NCBI GenBank assembly: GCA_002364555.1
Contig: DEYM01000150.1
Coordinates: 1-8,286 of the forward strand
Direction: 5' to 3'
DNA: 8,286 nt
From: Phycisphaerales bacterium UBA3158
GTDB lineage: Bacteria; Planctomycetota; Phycisphaerae; Phycisphaerales; SM1A02
Shown: one piece after another, positions 1 to 6,481 of the stretch
Numbering within the stretch: position 1 is the stretch's first letter
How the letters are laid out: each line of letters starts with the position of its first letter
Notes under the pieces: model-generated
What the model was told of the DNA's origin: nothing
Database searches by the model: none
What the model saw: the letters and a program-made list of their open reading frames with translations, nothing else
Position numbers and translations under genes: made by a program

Positions 1-702
1 CGGCCTCGGGTCGCGGGGTTGCTGCTCATCAAGGAACTGGACTACCTTTCAACGACCATCGAGGAGGCGAGATCACCCTTCTACGCCGTGCTTGGTGGCG
101 CCAAGGTCTCCGACAAGCTGGGCGCCATCAACCATCTCCTTGAGCGGGTCGACGCCATCTTCGTCGGCGGCGCGATGGCCTACACGTTCCTCAAGGCAAC
201 CGATCATGCCATCGGGAGAAGTCTCGTCGAGGATGACATGATCGAGACGGCCAGATCGCTTTTGCACAAGGCGACATCCGCGGGCAAGGAGATCCATCTG
301 CCGATGGATCACCAGTGTGCATCCTCAATCGACGAGACGGATCGAGTGCGTGCCTGCGAGATCGGTATTCCGCCGGATCTGATGGGGCTCGACATCGGTC
401 CCGAAACGGCACTCGACTGGAAGAAGAAGTTGTCGACTGCGAAGACGATCGTGTGGAATGGACCCATGGGAGTGTTCGAGAGACCTCCATTCGATGCGGG
501 CTCAAGGGCAGTCGCCGAGGGGATCGCTCACGCGACTAGGCGTCATGGAACGAGTGTCGTCGGCGGGGGGGAGACTGCTGCCGCCCTGGAGGCGTTCAAC
601 CTCTCGGACCAGATAAGTCATGTCTCGACTGGAGGTGGTGCCAGCCTGAAGATGCTCGAAGGCTCCAGCTTCAGAAGCGTCGAACTGCTGTCTGATGGCT
701 GA
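1..702 (+). CDS. pgk: Phosphoglycerate kinase, C-terminal part (5' end outside window)
   Basis: Phosphoglycerate kinase interconverts 1,3-bisphosphoglycerate + ADP and 3-phosphoglycerate + ATP in cytoplasmic glycolysis/gluconeogenesis. The reading frame is open from base 1, so about 233 residues of a roughly 400-residue enzyme are visible. This covers the end of the N-terminal domain and the nucleotide-binding C-terminal domain. Recognisable family blocks are GGAKVSDKLGAI and VGGAMAYTFLKA near visible residues 33-65, GLDIGPET, IVWNGPMGVFE near 148-158, the glycine-rich nucleotide loop GGGETAAALE at 188-197 and the near-terminal STGGGASLKMLEG. The loop carries Glu where the family usually has Asp (GGGD-S/T-A), a conservative change at a residue associated with metal-nucleotide binding. 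The frame is intact through a run of seven G at 565-571. The stop is TGA at 700-702. The next gene begins 91 bases later, so it may or may not be cotranscribed. The assignment is secure. Confidence 0.97.
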   Translation, partial: RPRVAGLLLIKELDYLSTTIEEARSPFYAVLGGAKVSDKLGAINHLLERVDAIFVGGAMAYTFLKATDHAIGRSLVEDDMIETARSLLHKATSAGKEIHLPMDHQCASSIDETDRVRACEIGIPPDLMGLDIGPETALDWKKKLSTAKTIVWNGPMGVFERPPFDAGSRAVAEGIAHATRRHGTSVVGGGETAAALEAFNLSDQISHVSTGGGASLKMLEGSSFRSVELLSDG

Positions 703-737
703 TACGGATTTCGAGACGATGCAGAGTCCATCTTGGC

Positions 738-743
738 TATACT
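738..743 (+). promoter_or_regulatory. Possible -10 box upstream of the TlpA-like gene
   Basis: TATACT matches the sigma-70 -10 consensus at 5 of 6 positions and lies in the 91-base gap between pgk and the thioredoxin-fold gene, about 50 bases before its start codon. No good -35 hexamer is present at the usual 16-18 base distance: the best I see is GAGACG at 713-718, matching 3 of 6 with a 19-base spacer. It is therefore a weak candidate. The downstream genes could equally be read through from pgk, since I see no terminator hairpin in this gap. Confidence 0.25.
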
Positions 744-793
744 TCATTCGTGGGTGAAAGAAACACTACTACCAGACCGGAAGGTGCCTTGAG

Positions 794-1852
794 ATGAAGA
801 TGAGACTTGCATTCCTTACAGCAATCGCCTGCGTGGCCCTTGGTGGCACATCGTCGGCATTCGCGCAGAGAAAGACACTCAAGGTTGGTGATGCCGCTCC
901 CAGCACGACCCTTTCCGGAGTGAAGGTCGTCAAGGAGTTCGGTAATCCCGCCGACATCGAGGGCAAGCCCATGGTCGTGGAATTCTGGGCCACCTGGTGC
1001 GGTCCCTGCAAGCAGTCAATCCCGCATCTGACGAAGCTCCAGAAGAAGTACGGCGCCGATCGTCTGAACATCATCGGTGTGACGAATCCCGACAAGGATC
1101 AGGACGACGCGAAGATCGAGCGGTTCGTCAAGAAGCAGGGTTCCCGCATGAACTACTGGGTCGTCTCCGATGAAGGTGAGATGGGTCGGAATTGGATGAA
1201 GGCCGCCGATCAGGACGGCATCCCATGCGCCTTCATCGTTGGCAAGCAGGGAAAGATACAGTTCATCGGTCACCCGATGGATCGCAAGTTCGAGGATATT
1301 CTCGGGAAGGTCGTTCGCGGCCGTTACGATCATGTGAGCATGCAGAAGGCCAAGAACCATCTGTCCGAGATCGAGCGTGCCCGCAAGATGAACAACTGGG
1401 ATCAGTACTACACGCTCTCCGACAAGGTGATCGAGATCGATCCTGTCGTCTTCTACTACCTGCACATGGATCGCTTCGACGTGGAATTGATGGATCGCGA
1501 CAATCCCGACAAGGCCTATCAGGACGCCATAGCGATGTCGGTCAACCGTCAGGACGATCCCGAGCTGCTCTCATGGATGGCGGAACACATCGCGTTGTCG
1601 CCGTCGATACCGGATGACAAGCGCAATCTCGACGTCGCCCTGGCTCTCGTGCAATCCGCTCGAAATGCCGGTGGTACGAAGGACACGGCGATGATGGTCT
1701 CCGAGGCCAAGATCCGCATGGCTCGTGGTGAGATCGATCAGGCGGTCAAGCTTCAGCGCAAGGCATCCTGGTCGGCGCCGGAGTCCCGCAAGGACGAGTA
1801 CAAGCGTCTGTACCAGGAATACAAGTCAGAGGCTGCTCAGGTTCAGGAGTGA
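794..1852 (+). CDS. Exported TlpA-like thioredoxin-fold protein with helical (TPR-like) C-terminal half
   Basis: A 352-residue protein. Residues 1-24 form a signal peptide: basic start, hydrophobic core around 5-17, and an A-F-A cleavage motif before Gln25. Residues about 27-175 are a TlpA/ResA-type thioredoxin-like domain with the redox motif WCGPC (Cys69, Cys72) and the expected cis-proline in GIPC (Pro144). In known families such domains work outside the cytoplasm as thiol-disulfide reductants, for example in cytochrome c maturation. The actual partner here is unknown. Residues about 180-352 are strongly helical with paired-helix character resembling TPR units. This tail is absent from short TlpA/ResA proteins and may bind partners. 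The ATG at 794 follows AAGGTG (781-786) at 7 bases. An ATG at 800 (Met3) is an alternative with the same signal peptide. The gene ends 3 bases before rpe, so the two are probably cotranscribed. The fold is secure; the cellular role is not. Confidence 0.9.
   Translation: MKMRLAFLTAIACVALGGTSSAFAQRKTLKVGDAAPSTTLSGVKVVKEFGNPADIEGKPMVVEFWATWCGPCKQSIPHLTKLQKKYGADRLNIIGVTNPDKDQDDAKIERFVKKQGSRMNYWVVSDEGEMGRNWMKAADQDGIPCAFIVGKQGKIQFIGHPMDRKFEDILGKVVRGRYDHVSMQKAKNHLSEIERARKMNNWDQYYTLSDKVIEIDPVVFYYLHMDRFDVELMDRDNPDKAYQDAIAMSVNRQDDPELLSWMAEHIALSPSIPDDKRNLDVALALVQSARNAGGTKDTAMMVSEAKIRMARGEIDQAVKLQRKASWSAPESRKDEYKRLYQEYKSEAAQVQE
1844..1849 (+). promoter_or_regulatory. Ribosome binding site deciding the GTG start of rpe
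   Basis: CAGGAG lies inside the last codons of the preceding gene, 6 bases before GTG at 1856 and 12 bases before ATG at 1862. The spacing favours GTG as the start of rpe and implies translational coupling across the 3-base gap. Confidence 0.6.
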
Positions 1853-1855
1853 CAC

Positions 1856-2557
1856 GTGAGCATGGATACCGCCATCAGCGAACCAACCCCAGCACTGTTT
1901 TCCCAGATACGCCACAAGCCGATGGTGGCGCCGTCGATACTCTCCGCCGACTTCGGAATGATGGCTGAGGAGTGCCGGTCGGTCATCGATCACGGCGCAG
2001 ACCTCCTGCATCTCGATGTCATGGACGGTCATTTCGTTCCGAATCTCTCCATGGGGCCGGCGATGTGCCAGGCCATTCGCTCGCACTTTCCAGTCGCGTT
2101 CCTGGATGTGCACATGATGGTGACCAACCCGGGCGACTACATCGACTCGTTCGCCAAGGCAGGGGCGAACAACTACACGGTCCATGTCGAATGCGACGAC
2201 GATCCACGCGAGCTTGCGGAGGCCATTCATTCCGCTGGAATGAGTGCCGGACTCGCCATCAAGCCGGAGACCGACTTCGAGAAGATGAAGCCTCATCTCG
2301 AGCACTTCCAGTTGCTGCTTGTCATGAGCGTCCATCCCGGGTTCTCCGGTCAGGCGTTCATCCCCGAGGTGCTCGAGACCACCAGTCGATTGAGCGAACT
2401 GATCCGGGATGATCAGCACATCCAGATGGATGGGGGGATCAATCCAGAGACGGCCGTATCCTGTCGCGAGGCGGGCTGCGATGTCCTGGTGGCTGCTTCG
2501 GCCATCTTCAAGAAACCCGACTACGGCGATTCCATCGCCCGCATTCGAGGTCAATAG
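1856..2557 (+). CDS. rpe: Ribulose-phosphate 3-epimerase
   Basis: Interconverts D-ribulose 5-phosphate and D-xylulose 5-phosphate in the pentose phosphate pathway (and the Calvin cycle where present). It is a cytoplasmic metal-dependent TIM-barrel enzyme. The 233 residues match the family length of about 220-230, with a slightly long N-terminus of some 20 residues. Diagnostic blocks appear in order: SILSADF (27-33), LHLDVMDGHFVPN (51-63), FLDVHMMVTNPG (82-93), MSVHPGFSGQAF (157-168), MDGGIN (191-196) and a closing phosphate-binding stretch near LVAASAIF. By family analogy the metal ligands are His52, Asp54, His86 and Asp192, with Asp54 and Asp192 as the acid-base pair; all are present. The GTG start is chosen because CAGGAG sits 6 bases upstream. 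The in-frame ATG two codons later is the alternative. The gene follows the TlpA-like gene by 3 bases. Confidence 0.97.
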   Translation: MSMDTAISEPTPALFSQIRHKPMVAPSILSADFGMMAEECRSVIDHGADLLHLDVMDGHFVPNLSMGPAMCQAIRSHFPVAFLDVHMMVTNPGDYIDSFAKAGANNYTVHVECDDDPRELAEAIHSAGMSAGLAIKPETDFEKMKPHLEHFQLLLVMSVHPGFSGQAFIPEVLETTSRLSELIRDDQHIQMDGGINPETAVSCREAGCDVLVAASAIFKKPDYGDSIARIRGQ

Positions 2558-2698
2558 TGCCCGTCGACGTGTGAATTCAGAAGGATTGCCCCCTTTTTGG
2601 GCTTCCATCTGGACGTCAGGACCACCTTCGAGGACGATATCCCCCGTGGCAGGAGAAGGAATGCCTGCTACCCGTGGAACTCATGGAGCTTGACGAAC
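2558..2698 (+). other. 141-base intergenic spacer between rpe and accD
   Basis: I see no convincing gene, promoter or terminator here. A short inverted repeat GCCC/GGGC flanks CCTTTTT near 2588-2602, but a 4-bp stem is too weak to call a terminator. The accD frame stays open upstream through this spacer from about 2597, but the predicted extra residues do not resemble the AccD family. GGAG at 2685-2688 is a plausible ribosome binding site 10 bases before the accD ATG. Confidence 0.5.
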
Positions 2699-3550
2699 AT
2701 GCCCGAAGTCACCAAACGATCATGGACGGACGTTGAGGCAGGTTCTGCCACCGGCAAGAAGCCGGTTCCGGAAGGACTCTGGCTGAGATGTCCCGGCTGT
2801 GCCGCGATTCTCTTCAGACGCTCTCTGGAGAACAACCAGCTCGTCTGTCCCGAGTGCACACATCACTTCAGACTTCCTGCGTTGGACCGCATCCGCCTGC
2901 TTGTCGATCCGGGCAGCTTTGTTCCGATGGACGAGAATCTCCGATCAGCCGATCCGCTCGAATTCACGGATATCAAGCCCTACAAGGATCGACTGGAAGC
3001 CTCCATAAAGAAGACCGGTTCCAACGAGGCGGTTCATTCCGGTACTGGTTTCATCAAGGGCCGAAAGGCCGTCCTGGCAGTCATGGATTTCTCGTTTCTG
3101 GGTGGTTCGATGGGTTCCGTCGTCGGCGAGAAGATCGTGCGGGCCATTGAAGCGGCCTCCAGCGAGGACCTTCCGCTGATCATCGTTTCGGCATCGGGTG
3201 GTGCCAGAATGATGGAGTCGGGTTTCTCGCTCATGCAGATGGCCAAGACATCCGCGGCCTTGGCTCGATTCGACGACATGGGTGGTCTGTACATTTCCGT
3301 GTTGACCGATCCGACAACCGGTGGTGTCACCGCCAGCTTCTCCATGCTGGGCGATGTCATCCTGGCCGAGCCTCGCGCGTTGATCGGATTTGCCGGGCCG
3401 CGTGTCATCCAGCAGACGATTCGTCAGGAGCTTCCTGACGGTTTTCAACGTTCTGAATTTCTTCTCAGAAGTGGCTTCCTGGATCGGGTCGTCGATCGAC
3501 GCGATCTCCGGAGTGAGATCAGCAGTCTGATCGACTATGCCGGAAAGTAG
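2699..3550 (+). CDS. accD: Acetyl-CoA carboxylase carboxyltransferase subunit beta
   Basis: The beta subunit of the carboxyltransferase half of acetyl-CoA carboxylase. With AccA it transfers CO2 from carboxybiotin to acetyl-CoA to give malonyl-CoA, the committed step of fatty acid synthesis in the cytoplasm. The 283 residues compare with about 300 in E. coli. An N-terminal zinc ribbon is complete, with CPGC at residues 31-34 and CPEC at 50-53 (four Cys ligands). The crotonase-like carboxyltransferase core follows: SASGGARMMESGFSLMQMAK (about 163-183), TTGGVTASF (about 206-214) and the AEPRALIGFAGPRVIQQT block (about 223-240). The ATG at 2699 is preferred over upstream in-frame starts because GGAG lies 10 bases before it and homology begins shortly after it. 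Its last 14 bases overlap lnt. No accA is visible in the window, so the subunit genes are separated or accA lies outside. Confidence 0.96.
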   Translation: MPEVTKRSWTDVEAGSATGKKPVPEGLWLRCPGCAAILFRRSLENNQLVCPECTHHFRLPALDRIRLLVDPGSFVPMDENLRSADPLEFTDIKPYKDRLEASIKKTGSNEAVHSGTGFIKGRKAVLAVMDFSFLGGSMGSVVGEKIVRAIEAASSEDLPLIIVSASGGARMMESGFSLMQMAKTSAALARFDDMGGLYISVLTDPTTGGVTASFSMLGDVILAEPRALIGFAGPRVIQQTIRQELPDGFQRSEFLLRSGFLDRVVDRRDLRSEISSLIDYAGK

Positions 3551-5213
3551 TCATAGCGTTTCATCAAGCGAGTCCCAGACGGACACTCGTCTTCTGACCT
3601 GTGTGCTTCTCTGGTTGTCCGCCGCAAGCTGGTTGCTGTCGTGGCCATCGATCAATCTCTGGCCAATGTGCATTCTCTGGGCGGCGCTCATCGTGCGTGC
3701 CTCCATCGGGGCCAGATCATGGCTCTGGTTGACCGTCTGGACGATCATTCCCTACAGCCTCAGCTGGGGCTGGCTTCTGCGTTGGTCCATCGACGTGACT
3801 GGACCCGGCTATCCGGCCATGGTGGCGTATTCGGCTGCCTGGATGGTTCTGTTCGTCCTGTTGTTCAGAAGAGTGCATCGCTGCGGGGTCACCGCTTCTA
3901 TTCCACTGGCGGTTCTGGCGCCGATCCTGTGGGTGGGGCTCGAGTATCTGCGTGCAGAGTGGTTTCTTGGTGCCTGGCCCTGGTACCTGGCAGGTCTTCA
4001 GCTGATCGAATGGCCATTGGTGTGTCAGATCGCCGACCTCGGAGGGGTCTGGATGGTTGGTCTGTTGCTGCTGTGCGTCGGGGGCGCCCTGGCTGAATGG
4101 TTTCGACCTCGTCCCCGCAGACGTCAGGCCCTGATCTCAACCGTGTTGGCCGCGTTGTTCTGCCTCTGTGCCGTTGCCTACGGTCTATTCAGTTTCACGG
4201 CCCAGCAGGAGTCCTCGCTTGGTCGTTTCCTGATCGTGCAGACGAACATCAAGGCGAGTAACAAGGTGGCGGCCACCTACGAGCAGCAGCTGGTCGACGC
4301 CTCGCAATTCATGAAGATGAGCATCGAGGGACTTCGGGAGGCTGGCGGCGCCGACCTGATCATCTGGCCCGAGACCATGCTCCCCGACATTGGTTTCGAT
4401 CCGGCCACCACACGTGACATTCTGGAGCAGAGCCCCGGATGGGGGAGGCCCTTCCAGACCCGGATCGAAGAGGCCGTCGTCCATCTGGATACACCCATGC
4501 TGGTGGGAACCAGCACATGGGCGGATGGGATTGATCGATCGATCCTCGAGTCGGAAGGGCAGTTCGTCCCGACCAATCGCTACAACTCCGCCGTGCTGAT
4601 ACTTCCAGACGGTGGATTGGACAGCTATCACAAGATCTTTCCGACTCCCTTTGGTGAACGTCTTCCATGGATCGACGCGTGGCCCTGGCTCAGGGAGAAG
4701 ATGCTGGATTTCGGAGGCCCTGGCATCCTTCTGGAGCTTGATGCCGGACCTGAACCAACCGTTCTGGATTTGCCGAGGCTCGAGGATGATCCTCTGGTTC
4801 TGATCACTCCGATCTGTTTCGAGGCCACTGTCCCCAGCGTCACCAGAAGTCTCTTCAGATCGGGATCCGGAGTCTCCTCTCCCGATCTGATCGTGAATCT
4901 GACCAATGACGGCTGGTTCGGAGATATCGACGGTGGAAGATCATCACATGCCCAGGCGGCTCGTTTCCGCTGCATAGAACTCCGGGCTCCGATGATTCGC
5001 TGTGCCAATACCGGGCAGAGTGGTCTCTTCGATTCAAGTGGACGGCTCGTTGCCTCGTTGCCTTCAAGGGAGGGCGGGGTCCTTCTTGCGGAGCCCATGG
5101 GTGATTCGCGTCGTACGCTCTACGTTCTGGTCGGTAATCTTGTGCCGGTATCGTGTCTGTTGTTCGCCGTGTTGAGTTGTCTGTTGACCTTGAAATCAGC
5201 GAGATCCGAATGA
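3537..5213 (+). CDS. lnt: Apolipoprotein N-acyltransferase
   Basis: An inner-membrane enzyme that transfers an acyl chain from phospholipid to the free amino group of the diacylglyceryl-cysteine of apolipoproteins, the last step of lipoprotein maturation. The 558 residues are a little longer than E. coli Lnt (512). The N-terminal ~220 residues contain about seven hydrophobic spans (roughly 20-36, 40-56, 62-80, 92-110, 119-137, 165-187, 199-222). Residues ~230-520 form a nitrilase-like carbon-nitrogen hydrolase domain, and a last span lies at about 528-552. The expected catalytic triad is visible: Glu279 in IIWPETMLPD, Lys366 in YHKIFPTPFGERLPW and Cys427 in TPICFEA, followed by the family block NLTNDGWFG (454-462). 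The ATG lies inside the end of accD and has no Shine-Dalgarno at proper spacing (nearest CGGAG is 23 bases upstream), which suggests coupling to accD translation. Its TGA overlaps the next gene's ATG. Confidence 0.95.
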   Translation: MPESSHSVSSSESQTDTRLLTCVLLWLSAASWLLSWPSINLWPMCILWAALIVRASIGARSWLWLTVWTIIPYSLSWGWLLRWSIDVTGPGYPAMVAYSAAWMVLFVLLFRRVHRCGVTASIPLAVLAPILWVGLEYLRAEWFLGAWPWYLAGLQLIEWPLVCQIADLGGVWMVGLLLLCVGGALAEWFRPRPRRRQALISTVLAALFCLCAVAYGLFSFTAQQESSLGRFLIVQTNIKASNKVAATYEQQLVDASQFMKMSIEGLREAGGADLIIWPETMLPDIGFDPATTRDILEQSPGWGRPFQTRIEEAVVHLDTPMLVGTSTWADGIDRSILESEGQFVPTNRYNSAVLILPDGGLDSYHKIFPTPFGERLPWIDAWPWLREKMLDFGGPGILLELDAGPEPTVLDLPRLEDDPLVLITPICFEATVPSVTRSLFRSGSGVSSPDLIVNLTNDGWFGDIDGGRSSHAQAARFRCIELRAPMIRCANTGQSGLFDSSGRLVASLPSREGGVLLAEPMGDSRRTLYVLVGNLVPVSCLLFAVLSCLLTLKSARSE

Positions 5214-6322
5214 AGATGTCCGGCTTATGCGTATCGAATCGAATGCTGACACTGCTTCTGGCAATGGTCTGTCTTGGCCCGCTGGGTTGTTCCGATCAGG
5301 GAAAGACCGCCAAGTGGAGTTCAAGGGATCAGAGCATTGTCCCAACGACCAATCAGCCGGCCAGCCTGGGTGCCGTTCCAGAATCCGGTCCCAGACTGAA
5401 GGTCCAGAATCCCAACCTCAAGTTCGCTGCGATCGAAGTACTCGAACAGGGGGGCGTCTCCGAGCGTCCCTTGATGAGGGCCAATGCGATCGAGGCGCTC
5501 GAGCCGACCACCGAGCCGCTGCGGAGGGCCGTTCTTCGTGGATTGGTCGATCCAAACGAGGGCGTCCGGTTCGTGGCCGCCATGTCGATTGGTCGCAGAA
5601 ATCTCTGTGGTGTTTCGCATCTTCTGGGACCTTTGCTGAAGGACCCCTCGAACTCAGTTCGAGCTGCCGCGATCTATTCGATGTCGGTTTGTGGCGATGA
5701 CATCGATCTGAATCCACTGGCTGGTTTCATGGTTGGCGAGAAGGCTTCCGACCGGGCCAATGCGGCGCTTGTGCTGGCTGAACTCGACAACGAAACAGCG
5801 ATACCGCTGATTCGCAATGGAATGGGGCGTGACTTCAAGTCCTACGATCCGGCTCGTTCTCGAACCATCGATCTGCTCATGGCGGAATCACTGGTCAGGC
5901 TGGGTGATCGCAGGGAGCTGGAGGCCATTCGTGCGGCCCTCTTTGCACCTCCGGAACACAGCGAGATGACTGCTCTTGCCTGCCAGATGCTGGCACGTCT
6001 GGGTGATCGAACGGCCATTCCAAATCTCCATGATCTGGCGACAGGAGAGGGACCTCGAAAAGCCGGTCCGGAGCTTCGCCTGGTCGCCGCGACGGCGTTG
6101 GCCGATCTACAGCCTGATTTGGTCCCCATGGACCTCGTAATAGGCCAGATCGGGTCCGAGAACCCCGCTGTTCGTCTTCAGGTAGCCAATGTGCTCGGGG
6201 CTCTGAAAGCCCCCTCCATGGAGCCTCAATTGACCATTCTTCTGAATGACGAAGATCCCTATGTTCAGATGGCCTCGGCATCCGCGATCCTCAAATTGAC
6301 CGCTGAAGTCAGGCCAGAATGA
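5210..6322 (+). CDS. HEAT-repeat protein, probable lipoprotein
   Basis: A 370-residue protein with an N-terminal export signal: charged and polar start, then a hydrophobic stretch around residues 12-26 ending in GPLGC, with Cys27 as the likely lipidated residue. The lipobox is atypical, with Pro at -3 and Leu at -2, so a plain cleaved signal is the alternative. A low-complexity linker (about 28-65) leads to a helical array of HEAT/armadillo-type repeats from about residue 70 to 366. The repeats show recurring patterns such as DPNEGVRFVAAMSIG, DPSNSVRAAAIYSM, NPAVRLQVANVLGAL and DPYVQMASASAIL. Such arrays are usually scaffolds, and no catalytic motif is seen. ATG at 5210 overlaps the lnt stop as ATGA, with GAGA at 5201-5204 as a weak ribosome site. 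An upstream in-frame GTG at 5153 would prefix the signal with charged residues and is rejected. The function is unknown beyond an envelope scaffold. Confidence 0.85.
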   Translation: MKMSGLCVSNRMLTLLLAMVCLGPLGCSDQGKTAKWSSRDQSIVPTTNQPASLGAVPESGPRLKVQNPNLKFAAIEVLEQGGVSERPLMRANAIEALEPTTEPLRRAVLRGLVDPNEGVRFVAAMSIGRRNLCGVSHLLGPLLKDPSNSVRAAAIYSMSVCGDDIDLNPLAGFMVGEKASDRANAALVLAELDNETAIPLIRNGMGRDFKSYDPARSRTIDLLMAESLVRLGDRRELEAIRAALFAPPEHSEMTALACQMLARLGDRTAIPNLHDLATGEGPRKAGPELRLVAATALADLQPDLVPMDLVIGQIGSENPAVRLQVANVLGALKAPSMEPQLTILLNDEDPYVQMASASAILKLTAEVRPE

Positions 6323-6351
6323 GCGATGGAGCTTCCGCAGGCCAAACAGCC

Positions 6352-6367
6352 TCAGCTTCACAGCTGA
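6352..6367 (+). other. Small inverted repeat after the HEAT lipoprotein gene
   Basis: TCAGCT and AGCTGA form a 6-bp stem around a 4-base loop, 29 bases after the HEAT gene stop. No T-run follows, so it is at best a weak transcription end or 3'-end stabiliser for the preceding gene group. It lies just upstream of the candidate promoter of the next group. Confidence 0.25.
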
Positions 6368-6374
6368 TGTATGA

Positions 6375-6404
6375 TTGACAAGTAGCCATTAAAGGGACTA
6401 CAAC
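6375..6404 (+). promoter_or_regulatory. Candidate sigma-70 promoter for the coiled-coil/mreB group
   Basis: A perfect -35 hexamer TTGACA at 6375-6380 is followed after 18 bases by TACAAC at 6399-6404, which matches the -10 consensus at 4 of 6 positions. It lies in the 159-base gap before the coiled-coil gene, in an AT-richer patch than the surrounding DNA. Transcription would begin near 6411, leaving a leader of about 70 bases before the preferred GTG start. This is motif reading only, and promoter consensus in this organism is not known to me. Confidence 0.45.
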
Positions 6405-6471
6405 ATCGATTCTCAATGCCGTTTGCCCGGGGGTAACCCGAGTCTACGGTGAACTTGAACAGCAACCGAGC

Positions 6472-6475
6472 GAGG
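6472..6475 (+). promoter_or_regulatory. Ribosome binding site choosing the GTG start at 6482
   Basis: GAGG lies 6 bases before GTG at 6482, an ordinary Shine-Dalgarno distance. The competing GTG at 6449 has only a G-run at 6429-6433, about 15 bases away. The downstream start also places the hydrophobic anchor immediately at the N-terminus. Confidence 0.5.
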
Positions 6476-6481
6476 CAAGAC

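Noticed and set aside
1016..1465. Long open frames on the minus strand, such as those within 1016-1465, 1826-2608, 2945-3448 and 4185-5098
   Set aside because: They lie opposite well-identified genes, have no family motifs, and are expected mirror images of GC-biased codon usage.
2580..2605. GCCC-CCTTTTT-GGGC repeat as an rpe terminator
   Set aside because: The core stem is only 4 bp, the T-run lies in the loop rather than after the stem, and flanking pairing is interrupted.
2597..2698. In-frame upstream extension of accD by 34 codons
   Set aside because: The extra residues do not resemble AccD, which normally starts close to the zinc ribbon. ATG at 2699 has GGAG at a suitable distance, while the upstream start has none obvious.
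4533..4544. Tandem GATCGATCGATC as a possible binding site or microsatellite
   Set aside because: It encodes conserved-frame residues within lnt and fits the general GATC excess of the window. Three units are too few to call a repeat element.
5153..5209. GTG start giving a longer HEAT-repeat protein overlapping lnt by 61 bases
   Set aside because: It would place 19 mostly charged residues before an evident signal peptide. ATG at 5210 gives a normal ATGA overlap and a proper export signal.
6426..6440. CCCGGGGGTAACCCG inverted repeat before the coiled-coil gene as an operator
   Set aside because: A 4-bp stem with a 5-base loop in GC-rich DNA is not distinguishable from chance.
6449..6481. GTG at 6449 as the start of the coiled-coil protein
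   Set aside because: Possible, but its SD-like G-run is too far away. GTG at 6482 has GAGG at 6 bases and begins right at the membrane anchor. Kept as the alternative.
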